DNA from: CALMEH01 sp964548225
Lineage (GTDB): Bacteria; Acidobacteriota; Blastocatellia; Pyrinomonadales; Pyrinomonadaceae
Length of the DNA stretch: 15,344 nucleotides
Assembly (NCBI GenBank): GCA_964548225.1
Contig: CAZJQP010000107.1
Coordinates: forward strand, 1-15,344
Direction: 5' to 3'
Made by a program: the position numbers and the translations under genes. Position 1 is the first letter of the stretch. Every line of letters starts with the position of its first letter. The notes under the pieces are model-generated. The model worked only from the letters and a program-made list of their open reading frames with translations, had not been told where the DNA came from and did no database searches. Shown in pieces: positions 6,621 to 13,983 of this stretch.

Positions 6621-7403
6621 TCACATTAAACTCGTTCCCAAAAGCCATTGACCACCGTCCACCACCAAAGTTACGCCGTTGATGTAGCTTGCCGCGTCTG
6701 ATGTCAAAAACAGTGCGGCATTTTCGATGTCGGCGATGCGCCCGAATCTTTGCAAAGGAATTTTTTTCGTCAGTTTATCTTTTAATTCGGGAAGCAAAAG
6801 GCGTTTCATTCCTTCCGTATCTTCAATCGGACCGGGCGCGATGCCATTGATACGGATGCCGTGTCTGCCCCATTCGACCGAAAGATTTCGTGTAATCGCG
6901 TCAACTCCGGCTTTTGCCGCAGAAACGTGAATTTGCATCGGCGTTGCGAGATAATGCAAAGTTGCCGAAATATTTAAGATTTGTCCACGCGATTTTTTCA
7001 ATTCTTCAAACGCCGCACGGCAAACATTGAACGTGCCTTTCGTGTCAATATCAACGACCGTTCCAAAACCGTTCGGCGATAAATCTTCGGCTTTGCACAG
7101 AAAATTTCCCGCCGCGCCGTTGACGACAATATCAATTTTGCCGTAATGTTCGACAGTTTTGGCAATCGCATTTTCGACCGCTTCAAAATCTCGAACGTCT
7201 GCAACGACCGTAAAACATTCGCCGCCGATGGCTTCGATACTCTGTTTCATTGCTTCGAGATTCTCGATTTTCCGCGAAGTTATTGCAATTTTCGCGCCCG
7301 CTTCGACAAAAGCACGAGCCACGCCACCCGTAATTCCCGTTGCGCCGCCTGTTACAAACGCAACTTTACCTTGTAAAATGTTATCTGCAAATATTTTATC
7401 CAT
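6621..7403 (-). CDS. SDR oxidoreductase, probable 2,4-dienoyl-CoA reductase
   Basis: This encodes 260 residues with a complete Rossmann SDR fold: the cofactor motif TGGATGITGG (18-27), DV at 69-70, NGAAGNF (95-101), the APGPI segment (189-193) and VDGGQWL near the end. The words NGAAGNFL, VDIDTKGTFN and QIHVSAAKAGVDA closely follow peroxisomal-type 2,4-dienoyl-CoA reductases, which reduce dienoyl-CoA with NADPH in beta-oxidation of unsaturated fatty acids. As in that family, the usual catalytic Tyr of YxxxK is missing (Val160 before Lys164), while the Asp of DID (118/120) and the Lys are kept. Substrate is inferred. The frame is open to 7520, but the upstream part translates a repeat; the ATG at 7403 begins the conserved sequence. 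No Shine-Dalgarno is seen. Confidence 0.85.
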   Translation of the reverse strand: MDKIFADNILQGKVAFVTGGATGITGGVARAFVEAGAKIAITSRKIENLEAMKQSIEAIGGECFTVVADVRDFEAVENAIAKTVEHYGKIDIVVNGAAGNFLCKAEDLSPNGFGTVVDIDTKGTFNVCRAAFEELKKSRGQILNISATLHYLATPMQIHVSAAKAGVDAITRNLSVEWGRHGIRINGIAPGPIEDTEGMKRLLLPELKDKLTKKIPLQRFGRIADIENAALFLTSDAASYINGVTLVVDGGQWLLGTSLM

Positions 7404-7404
7404 A

Positions 7405-9045
7405 ATGTTATTACAAAAATTTAAACGCAAAGACGCAAAGACGCAAAGACGCGAAGAAGATTTATTAAAAAACTTTGCGCCTTTGCATCTTTGCGTCTTT
7501 GCATTAATTTTATTCTTCACATCTTGCAGTTCGCCGCCAACTGATTTGCGCTCGCTCGCGCCTGCCGAAAGTTTGGTTTATCTTGAAACGAACGATTTAG
7601 GGAAAACACTCGAAACTTTGACCGAAAGTAAAGCATTTCAACAATTAGCTAAACGCAAGCCGGATTTTTCCGCACTTAAAAATATTCAAGTTGCCGTTGC
7701 AGTTACAGGTTTTGAAAGTTCTGAAAATCAAGTTACGGCAGAAAATTCCGTTTTGAATTTCAAACCGCGATTTGTCGCAATCGCCGACACGCACAGTTGG
7801 AATTGGCAGGCTTTGAGCTTTACCGAATCGAAAATCGGGCAATTTGCCGCCGACATTTTAAATAGCGAAGTTACGCTGAAAAAAACCGAGAAATCGGGCG
7901 GAACATTTTTTGTTTGGTCGGCGGAAAACGTGCCGAAACTTTACGCTTTCGTGCAGAATGGAAAAATTTATTTCGGCAACGACGAATCAGCAATCGAAAA
8001 ATGTTTGGCGGTTTCACGCGGTGAATCAGATAGTTTTGCAAAAACGGGGAAAACTTTTGAACGCAACGCAGAAACTCTCGCTTTCGGCTATGTTTCGAGC
8101 GAAGGCATCGCGCAAATCTCAAATGTCGCGGGCGTTTCAACCGCGATTGAAACCACCGAAAACGAAGAAGGCAGAGGTTTTATCGCCGGAGTTTTATCGC
8201 AGATTTTGAAAAATTCGGTCAAAGAAGTCTTCTGGACAGCAACGAAAACAACGCAAGGAATTGAAGATAAATTTTCAGTTGCGCTGAAAACCGAAACGTC
8301 TTCGATTCTCAGTCAAACTTTGGTTACAACGCAAAATACGCAAGCCGTTTCCGCCGAATTCGTGCCGGAAAAAGTTTTCAGCGTAACGCGCTACAATCTG
8401 CAAAATCCGCTGATTGCGTGGCGCAGTTTGCTTCTTGCCGCATCGAAAAATACGGACGAATTGAACGCGAAAATCTTGGTTCAGAATTCAAATGCTTTAT
8501 TAACATCTTACGGAATTTCAGACGCGGAAACTTTTTTGAGCGCGGTTGATTCGGAAATTTTAACCGTAAATTTCGACGCAGAAGGCGAAAAATCAATCGT
8601 GATTGTTCAAATTAAAGACGCGGAAAATCTAAAAAAATCAATCATTGGCATAAATTTCAAAAAGCCGTCCGACAAAATCCAAAATGCAGAAATTTGGCAT
8701 TCGGAAGATAGATTGACGGCGGCAATTTTCTACGAAAACCGTCTAATTTTAGGTGAAGCGGAAGGTGTTGTAACTTCGTTGCAAATGAAACTGCACGGAC
8801 AAAATTTCACCATAAACCCGTCGTTCAAATCTTTTTCGGAAAGCAAAGCAGTTGCCGTAACTTCGGGGAGCGAAACGAACTCGTCAGAAAAAATTGTTGA
8901 TTTCCTGACAGATTTGAAAGACGAAAACGCACGAATTACCACACATTTTTTCACCGAAACACGCTTTAACGAAAAAGGTTTCGAGCGCAAAACCGTTTCC
9001 GATTTCGGTTTAATCGGCGATATTATTGGGCGATTTAATGAGTAA
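7405..9045 (+). CDS. Lipoprotein, DUF3352-like, function unknown
   Basis: This encodes 546 residues from the ATG at 7405. A long signal peptide has a basic n-region (KRKDAKTQRR, residues 7-16), a hydrophobic core LHLCVFALILFF (27-38) and the lipobox-like FTSC with lipidation Cys41. The mature part starts LRSLAPAESLVYLETNDLGKTLETL and has FGNDESAIEKCLAV in the middle. Both resemble DUF3352-type bacterial exported proteins, but this is recognition by pattern only. The frame is open back to 7159, but those 82 residues are antisense to the SDR gene and are rejected. An ATG at 7378 is also possible. There is no Shine-Dalgarno, and the start is one base from the divergent SDR start. The n-region and part of the core are translated from an octamer-repeat palindrome. 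Confidence 0.75.
   Translation: MLLQKFKRKDAKTQRREEDLLKNFAPLHLCVFALILFFTSCSSPPTDLRSLAPAESLVYLETNDLGKTLETLTESKAFQQLAKRKPDFSALKNIQVAVAVTGFESSENQVTAENSVLNFKPRFVAIADTHSWNWQALSFTESKIGQFAADILNSEVTLKKTEKSGGTFFVWSAENVPKLYAFVQNGKIYFGNDESAIEKCLAVSRGESDSFAKTGKTFERNAETLAFGYVSSEGIAQISNVAGVSTAIETTENEEGRGFIAGVLSQILKNSVKEVFWTATKTTQGIEDKFSVALKTETSSILSQTLVTTQNTQAVSAEFVPEKVFSVTRYNLQNPLIAWRSLLLAASKNTDELNAKILVQNSNALLTSYGISDAETFLSAVDSEILTVNFDAEGEKSIVIVQIKDAENLKKSIIGINFKKPSDKIQNAEIWHSEDRLTAAIFYENRLILGEAEGVVTSLQMKLHGQNFTINPSFKSFSESKAVAVTSGSETNSSEKIVDFLTDLKDENARITTHFFTETRFNEKGFERKTVSDFGLIGDIIGRFNE
7425..7504. repeat. Octamer-repeat palindrome (4+4 units)
   Basis: The left arm is ACGCAAAG three times, then ACGCGAAG (7425-7456). 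The right arm is four CTTTGCNN-type units (7473-7504), complementary apart from a few mismatches. The loop is 16 bases. The element lies inside the start of the lipoprotein gene and in the leader of the SDR gene. Similar CGCAAAGA iterations occur as dispersed intergenic repeats in diverse bacteria (from general knowledge). Confidence 0.85.
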
Positions 9046-9075
9046 TAAATGTCTTGAGTTGCAACATTTATTACT
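9041..9075. terminator. 12-bp inverted repeat overlapping the lipoprotein stop codon
   Basis: AGTAATAAATGT (9041-9052) pairs perfectly with 9064-9075 over an 11-base loop. The left arm contains the TAA stop (9043-9045). It sits between two convergent genes and may form their 3' hairpin. No T-tract follows, so the terminator function is uncertain. Confidence 0.5.
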
Positions 9076-9091
9076 TTCGGAATAGGTAATA

Positions 9092-9112
9092 GCTGATAAG
9101 TGATAAGTGATA
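9092..9112. repeat. Three tandem heptamers in the convergent spacer
   Basis: GCTGATA, AGTGATA and AGTGATA follow each other without gaps. This resembles the heptamer words in the 1535-1592 and 13984-14035 elements but is not paired into a hairpin here. The rest of the 9076-9178 spacer shows no gene. Confidence 0.6.
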
Positions 9113-9178
9113 GCTTAAGAAGTTTCGTTTCGCGCACACGAGCAAAATTCAGCGATTCTGAAGATTTTGGTTCTCCAA

Positions 9179-9907
9179 TTATTTTCGCTTCGCTTTTCGT
9201 TTCAAATTCTTTACGTTGCGCTCAATCCAATTTTCGGCTTCGGTAAAATACAAAAATTTGCGTTCATCGCGGCGAAATGCGGGCGTGTGGCTGTAACGTC
9301 TGCCGTTTTGGTGAATTGTCGGGTGAAAAATGTGAAGCATTTCGTGAAAGACGACGTATTCGACAACGTATTTCGGAACATTTTTATCGTCCAGGGATTT
9401 GCTTATAATAATTGTTTCGTGAGTTGCATCGTGGTGTCCGAGAATTCTGTAAGTCTTGCGCGTTGACCAGCTTAACACGGGTTTCGGAATTTTGTTTTGA
9501 AAATATATTTGATTAATTTTCTCGAAAATTCCGTTCAAATCATAAAATTCACCTTTCGAGGAAGTAATTATTTTTTTACCTCTCGTGCGTTTGTTTTCTT
9601 TGGCTTGAGCTTGAATTTCACTTGTTTTGATGAAGTTTGAATAGACTTCACGCGCCTGTGGCGGAATTCGTTTTCGCAGGAGTTTAGCGACCAAGATAAA
9701 CGCCAAGCCTTTGTGCGAATTCAAAGGCATTTTGCGACAAACTTCGGCAATTCGCACAAAAACCTTGCCGTCGCGGACACGAATCGTGTGATTGATGCCG
9801 ATGTAATTGTAAAATTCAACGGAAATTTCAGGGGTTTTACGTTTTGAATCAAAAACGGTAAAGGCTTCTTCGTAAAAAATTCTAATTTGTTCCAGATTTT
9901 CAGACAT
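9179..9907 (-). CDS. SprT-like zinc metallopeptidase domain protein
   Basis: This encodes 242 residues from the ATG at 9907. The C-terminal half is a SprT-like domain: it starts around FYDLNGIFEKINQIYF (121-136), carries the zinc/catalytic motif VVFHEMLHIFHP with HEMLH at 188-192, and has a likely third ligand in SHTPAFRRDER (His207). It ends in a basic NLKRKAKRK tail. SprT-like proteins include Spartan/Wss1, which cleave DNA-protein crosslinks, and uncharacterised bacterial SprT; the bacterial substrate is unknown. The first ~120 residues match nothing I recognise and include a basic linker (KENKRTRGKK). An in-frame TTG at 9946 could extend it by 13 residues. It diverges from hrcA and converges with the lipoprotein gene, so it is probably monocistronic. 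Confidence 0.82.
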   Translation of the reverse strand: MSENLEQIRIFYEEAFTVFDSKRKTPEISVEFYNYIGINHTIRVRDGKVFVRIAEVCRKMPLNSHKGLAFILVAKLLRKRIPPQAREVYSNFIKTSEIQAQAKENKRTRGKKIITSSKGEFYDLNGIFEKINQIYFQNKIPKPVLSWSTRKTYRILGHHDATHETIIISKSLDDKNVPKYVVEYVVFHEMLHIFHPTIHQNGRRYSHTPAFRRDERKFLYFTEAENWIERNVKNLKRKAKRK

Positions 9908-10004
9908 TGACAAATATATTTTGTCGCATCGCCGCCCGAAGCGCAAAGATTCTTCGGCAAATAAAATCGCATTGGTTTGTTAATCTTGGTTTAACGAATA
10001 AATC

Positions 10005-10032
10005 TTGACATCAACTACGCAAAAATGATATT
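10005..10032 (+). promoter_or_regulatory. Candidate sigma70 promoter of hrcA-grpE
   Basis: A perfect TTGACA (10005-10010) is followed after 16 bases by GATATT (10027-10032; 4 of 6 matches). TATTCG with an 18-base spacer is an alternative -10. The start would lie about 47 bases upstream of the hrcA ATG, and the leader would contain the 10044-10065 hairpin. Confidence 0.5.
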
Positions 10033-10043
10033 CGTTTTAAAGA

Positions 10044-10065
10044 GCAAAAGTATCCGAACTTTTGC
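10044..10065. promoter_or_regulatory. 8-bp inverted repeat in the hrcA leader, possible operator
   Basis: GCAAAAGT (10044-10051) and ACTTTTGC (10058-10065) flank a 6-base spacer, about 22 bases before the hrcA ATG and just after the predicted -10. The location suits a repressor site, but the sequence and spacing differ from CIRCE (TTAGCACTC-N9-GAGTGCTAA). Confidence 0.4.
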
Positions 10066-10086
10066 ACAAAACTCACGAAATTCAAA

Positions 10087-11214
10087 ATGGCTGTCCGCGA
10101 TTCAAATTCTAAAACGGAGAAAAACCTTAATTTCCCCGACTTGCGCGGGCAGATAATTCTTTCGGCAATTATTGGCGAACATCTCGTTACGAGTGAACCT
10201 GTCGGCTCGAAAACTTTGGCGGAAAAATTTTCTACACATTCGGGAATGAGTTCGGCAACGATTCGCAATGTGATGAGCGACCTCGAAGAAAGAGGGCTTC
10301 TCGAACAACCGCACACTTCCGCCGGACGAATTCCGACCGATAAAGGTTATCGGTTTTATGTTGATAATCTGCTCGGTGTTTTGAGTCTTTCCAACGAAGA
10401 TTTGCGGTTTATCGGCGATGAATTCGGTTTTTTGGAAAGCGAACTCAAAGATTCACCCGATAGATTAATGGAACGCACTTCACAGCTTCTCTCGGCTCTT
10501 TCAAATAATGTCGGCATTGTCGTTTCGCCGTCTCTGGCGAATGATAAATTGCAGCATATCGAATTCGTAAATCTTTCCGATAGAAGAATTTTAGTCGTTT
10601 TGGTTTCCGCACCGAATATTGTTCACAACAAAATTATTCGCGTCAAAGAAGCCTTTTCGACTGAAGATTTAGACCGCACGGCGCGATATTTGAACACCGA
10701 ATTTGCGGGCAAAAGTTTGGCGGAAATTCGGGCGGAAATTTTGAAACTGATGCACGAAGAACGCACGCTTTTCGATAAAATGCTACAAACGGCAATAATT
10801 CTCTGCTCACAAAGCATCGAAAATGAAGCCGATAAACTCGGCGAAGTTTATGTTGACGGAGCATCGAATATTTTGACAAAGCGCGATTTTACCGATTTAA
10901 AAAGTTTGAGCGAATTGCTCAAAACTTTTGAAGAAAAATCACGTCTGATGCAAATTCTGAACGAATGCGTTTCTCAAGTCGGGACGGCAAAAGGAAATGT
11001 TCAGGTCGTTATCGGCGCGGAAAATCCGGCATCGCCTCTGCAAAATTGCACTTTGATAACTGCTCCTTACCGCATCGGCAACACGGCGGCGGCAATCGGA
11101 AGTTTGAGCGTTTTGGGTCCGACACGGCTCGAATATGCTCGCATCATCTCGATTGTCGGATATGTTGCCAAAATTCTCGAAAAACATCTGACAAAAGAAT
11201 TCCCCAATCTTTAA
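10087..11214 (+). CDS. hrcA: Heat-inducible transcription repressor HrcA
   Basis: This is a 375-residue HrcA, the repressor that in many bacteria binds CIRCE and is folded by GroEL so that chaperone load controls its activity. The N-terminal winged helix-turn-helix is clear: SSATIRNVMSDLEERGLLEQPHTSAGRIPTDKGYRFYVD spans residues 55-93. The later GAF-like part includes the C-terminal IGSLSVLGPTRLEYARIISIVGYVAKIL, typical of the family. Length is slightly above the usual 340-360 because of a polar N-terminus. The first base of the grpE ATG is two bases after this stop (one-base spacer), so the two are co-transcribed and probably translationally coupled. No CIRCE is visible upstream, so autoregulation must use another site or be degenerate; this is inference. 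Confidence 0.96.
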   Translation: MAVRDSNSKTEKNLNFPDLRGQIILSAIIGEHLVTSEPVGSKTLAEKFSTHSGMSSATIRNVMSDLEERGLLEQPHTSAGRIPTDKGYRFYVDNLLGVLSLSNEDLRFIGDEFGFLESELKDSPDRLMERTSQLLSALSNNVGIVVSPSLANDKLQHIEFVNLSDRRILVVLVSAPNIVHNKIIRVKEAFSTEDLDRTARYLNTEFAGKSLAEIRAEILKLMHEERTLFDKMLQTAIILCSQSIENEADKLGEVYVDGASNILTKRDFTDLKSLSELLKTFEEKSRLMQILNECVSQVGTAKGNVQVVIGAENPASPLQNCTLITAPYRIGNTAAAIGSLSVLGPTRLEYARIISIVGYVAKILEKHLTKEFPNL

Positions 11215-11215
11215 A

Positions 11216-12061
11216 ATGAATTCAGAAAACACAGCAAATATGGAAGATTTTACACACGAAATCAGCGCGGACGATTCGACTTCAGTTGATGACTTTATCA
11301 AGCAACTCGAAGCCAAAGAGCGCGATTTGCATATTTCTTCCGAATTGGTCATCGAAATTGATGAAGCCGATTTTGACGACACGAATCCGAATTTTAAAAT
11401 TACCGAAAAAAACCCGCAGATTCCGAAACCGCAAAATACCTCTGAACTGCACAGTTCCTTTCCGCCCGCAAATTCATACACCAATCAATTTAATACGGTT
11501 GACGGCGAAAAGATAAAATTGCGTGAACAGGTTTCAAAACTCGAAGCCGATTGCGCCCAACTGACTGACAGTTTGCGTCGCCGTCAGACGGATTTCGATA
11601 ATTTCAAAAACCGTGTCGAACGCGAACGAAGCGAAACTTTTACCAATCAAATCGGCAATTTGGCAACTCAGATGTTACCCGTTCTCGATAATATGAATCG
11701 CGCCCTCGAATTTGCCGAACGCCGCAACGAAGCAAGTAGCGCGGATTTTCACGAATTTTTTCAAGGCATTGTCCTTGTCAATCAGCAATTAAACGAAGTT
11801 TTAGGTGAAATGGGCGTTTCTCCGGTTCTTGCCGTGGGCGAACCGTTTGACCCGCATTTACACGAAGCGGTGGCAACCGAAGAAACTGAAATGTATCCTC
11901 CAAACACAATTATTAGCGAATTTTTGCGCGGCTACCAAATCGGCAGTCGTCTAATCCGTGCGGCAATGGTCAAGGTTGCCGTATCTCCCAAACCCGATGC
12001 TGAAAAAATGTTTTCCGATGATGATTTAGCCGTTATGGATAAACTTTTTGAAGCTGAGTAA
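11216..12061 (+). CDS. grpE: Nucleotide exchange factor GrpE with a long acidic N-terminal extension
   Basis: This 281-residue protein promotes ADP release from DnaK. The long coiled coil is at about 97-145 (LREQVSKLEADCAQLTDSLRRR). The four-helix and beta-wing part contains the family signature PFDPHLHEAVATEE (210-223) and ISEFLRGYQIGSRLIRAAMVKV (233-254). Most GrpE proteins have 170-210 residues; the extra length is residues 1-95, acidic and Ser/Asn/Pro-rich with no recognisable fold (for example EIDEADFDDTNPNF). The ATG is one base after hrcA TAA; an internal ATG (Met9) at 11240 is a less likely start. No Shine-Dalgarno is seen, so translation probably depends on coupling with hrcA. Confidence 0.95.
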   Translation: MNSENTANMEDFTHEISADDSTSVDDFIKQLEAKERDLHISSELVIEIDEADFDDTNPNFKITEKNPQIPKPQNTSELHSSFPPANSYTNQFNTVDGEKIKLREQVSKLEADCAQLTDSLRRRQTDFDNFKNRVERERSETFTNQIGNLATQMLPVLDNMNRALEFAERRNEASSADFHEFFQGIVLVNQQLNEVLGEMGVSPVLAVGEPFDPHLHEAVATEETEMYPPNTIISEFLRGYQIGSRLIRAAMVKVAVSPKPDAEKMFSDDDLAVMDKLFEAE

Positions 12062-12102
12062 TTTTCCTTTTATTACACACCGAAAGGATTTTTTTAATCT
12101 GT

Positions 12103-12151
12103 TTGAAAACCTGTATTTGCCCGCAGGCAAATAATAAAAATCGGTTTTCAA
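12103..12151 (+). promoter_or_regulatory. Two-tier hairpin in the dnaK leader
   Basis: An outer stem TTGAAAACC/GGTTTTCAA (12103-12111 with 12143-12151, 9 bp) encloses an inner stem TATTTGCC/GGCAAATA (12114-12121 with 12126-12133, 8 bp) with loop CGCA. It ends 20 bases before the dnaK ATG and starts 42 bases after the grpE stop. It could be an RNA thermosensor, a processing or attenuation structure, or a DNA operator. No U-tract directly follows. Confidence 0.65.
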
Positions 12152-12171
12152 TTATTCCCCGATAAAAATAT

Positions 12172-13977
12172 ATGAGCAAAGTAATCGGTATAGATTTAGG
12201 CACGACCAACTGTTGCGTTTCAGTCCTCGAAGGCGGCACGGTGCAGATAATTTCTAACAAAGAAGGCGGTAGAACTACGCCGTCGGTTGTCGGTTTTACG
12301 GAAAAAGGCGAAAAACTCGTCGGGCAGATTGCCAAACGTCAAGCCGTAACCAACGCGGCAAATACGCTCTACGCCGTCAAACGGCTGATCGGGCGCAAAT
12401 TCGATTCACCGGAAGTTGAAAAAATGCGCGAAAACGTGCCGTTTGAAATTTCGGAAGCTCCGAACGGCGACGCACATATTCGCGTTCTTGACCGCACCTA
12501 TTCACCGCCGGAAATTTCAGCAATCGTTTTGCAGAGACTCAAGCTCGCGGCGGAAGAATTCTTGGGCGATAAAATCTCTGAAGCTATTATTACCGTTCCC
12601 GCTTATTTCGACGATATGCAGAGACAAGCGACCCGCGATGCCGGAAAAATCGCCGGTCTCGAAGTCGAACGCATTATCAACGAACCGACCGCCGCCGCAC
12701 TCGCATATGGTTTCGACAAGCAAAAAAGCGAACGAGTTGCCGTTTATGACCTCGGCGGCGGAACATTCGATATTACAATTCTCGAAATTAACGACGGCGT
12801 TTTTGAGGTTCTTTCAACTTCGGGCAACACATTTTTGGGCGGCGAAGATTTTGACCAACGTATAATTAATTGGCTCGTTGATGATTTTCTAACTGAACAC
12901 AGCATCAACCTGCGTGAAGATCGGCTTGCCCTCCAACGTATGAAAGAAGCTGCGGAACGCGCCAAATGCGAACTTTCTTCGGTTTCGGAAACAACAATTA
13001 ATCTGCCGTTTATCGCCGCCGGAGTAAGCGGACCGAAACACATCAACACAGTTTTAACGCGCACAAAATTTGAAGAATTGGTGCAGGATTTGGTTGAATC
13101 TTCGGTTGAACCTTGCCAAAAAGCTCTGTGGGACGCGAAACTTCAGCCGTCGGATATTGATAAAGTTATCCTTGTCGGCGGACAGACGCGCTCGCCGATT
13201 ATCGCCAAAACCGTGGCGGAAGTTTTCGGCAAACCGCCTTCATCGGAAATCAATCCCGACGAAGTTGTGGCAATGGGCGCGGCGATTCAAGGCGGCGTTT
13301 TGACGGGCGATGTGAAAGATATTGTGTTGCTCGACGTTTTGCCTTTGTCGCTCGGACTCGAAACTCGCGGCGGGTTGTTTGTTAAATTAATTTCGCGCAA
13401 TTCGACGATTCCGCTCAAAAACAATATGACATTTACGACCGTCGTTGATAATCAGCAATCGGTCGAAATCCATATTTTACAAGGCGAACGTGAAGTTTGC
13501 AGTGGTAACAGAAGTCTTGCAAAGTTTGAACTCGTCGGCATTCCGCCTTCGCCCAGAGGAGTTCCGCAAATTGATGTTGCCTTTGAAGTTGACGCAAACG
13601 GCATTGTCAATGTTTCGGCAAAAGACAAAATGACCGGACTCGAACAGGCAATGCAAATTACGCCTTCATCGGGACTTGCGCCGGACGAAATTGACCGTTT
13701 GATTATGGAAGCCGAAACTTCCGTTGAATCAGACCGCACCGCGAAAGAATTGATTATGCACCGCAATCGGCTCGATTCGCTCGTCAAAAACACGCGCAAA
13801 GCAATGAGCGAGTTCGGAAAATCTCTCTCGCTCGAACAGCAACAGGAAATCAACAGTGTTCTGAGCGAAGCTGAGACCGCACTCACTTCAAACGAAGAAG
13901 TCGTTTTGCAAGATGCACTTGCCAAAACCGAAGACGCGGCGAATAAATTAACCGAAGCTCTGATGGTTGCCGCCTAA
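12172..13977 (+). CDS. dnaK: Hsp70 chaperone DnaK, tailless variant
   Basis: This 601-residue Hsp70 has GIDLGTTN (6-13), INEPTAAALAYGFD (169-182), VYDLGGGTFDIT (191-202) and ILVGGQTRSP (333-342) in the ATPase domain, the interdomain linker VLLDVLPLSLG (385-395), a beta substrate-binding domain and an alpha lid. The protein stops at KLTEALMVAA, about where the helical lid ends in E. coli DnaK, so the disordered acidic tail (EEV-type end) is missing. The linker-proximal DVTPLSLG is DVLPLSLG here, and the linker-following ETMGG is ETRGG. The ATPase domain carries the insertion of the Gram-negative type. It lies downstream of hrcA-grpE after a 110-base gap with a strong hairpin. Possible paralogue of a tailed DnaK elsewhere. 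No Shine-Dalgarno. Confidence 0.96.
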   Translation: MSKVIGIDLGTTNCCVSVLEGGTVQIISNKEGGRTTPSVVGFTEKGEKLVGQIAKRQAVTNAANTLYAVKRLIGRKFDSPEVEKMRENVPFEISEAPNGDAHIRVLDRTYSPPEISAIVLQRLKLAAEEFLGDKISEAIITVPAYFDDMQRQATRDAGKIAGLEVERIINEPTAAALAYGFDKQKSERVAVYDLGGGTFDITILEINDGVFEVLSTSGNTFLGGEDFDQRIINWLVDDFLTEHSINLREDRLALQRMKEAAERAKCELSSVSETTINLPFIAAGVSGPKHINTVLTRTKFEELVQDLVESSVEPCQKALWDAKLQPSDIDKVILVGGQTRSPIIAKTVAEVFGKPPSSEINPDEVVAMGAAIQGGVLTGDVKDIVLLDVLPLSLGLETRGGLFVKLISRNSTIPLKNNMTFTTVVDNQQSVEIHILQGEREVCSGNRSLAKFELVGIPPSPRGVPQIDVAFEVDANGIVNVSAKDKMTGLEQAMQITPSSGLAPDEIDRLIMEAETSVESDRTAKELIMHRNRLDSLVKNTRKAMSEFGKSLSLEQQQEINSVLSEAETALTSNEEVVLQDALAKTEDAANKLTEALMVAA

Positions 13978-13983
13978 AAACAT

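Noticed and set aside
7159..7404. 82-residue N-terminal extension of the lipoprotein
   Set aside because: It is antisense to the well-conserved SDR gene and would place the signal peptide inside the chain.
7425..7504. CRISPR-like repeat
   Set aside because: Units are 8 bp, contiguous and without spacers; it is a tandem-repeat palindrome.
7404..7520. 39-residue N-terminal extension of the SDR
   Set aside because: It is a translation of the octamer repeat; family members start close to MDKIFADNILQGKVAFVTGG.
10087..12171. CIRCE operator near hrcA/dnaK
   Set aside because: I looked for GCACTC and GAGTGC half-sites in the upstream gaps and found none. A GCACTC in the dnaK coding region (about 12697) has no partner.
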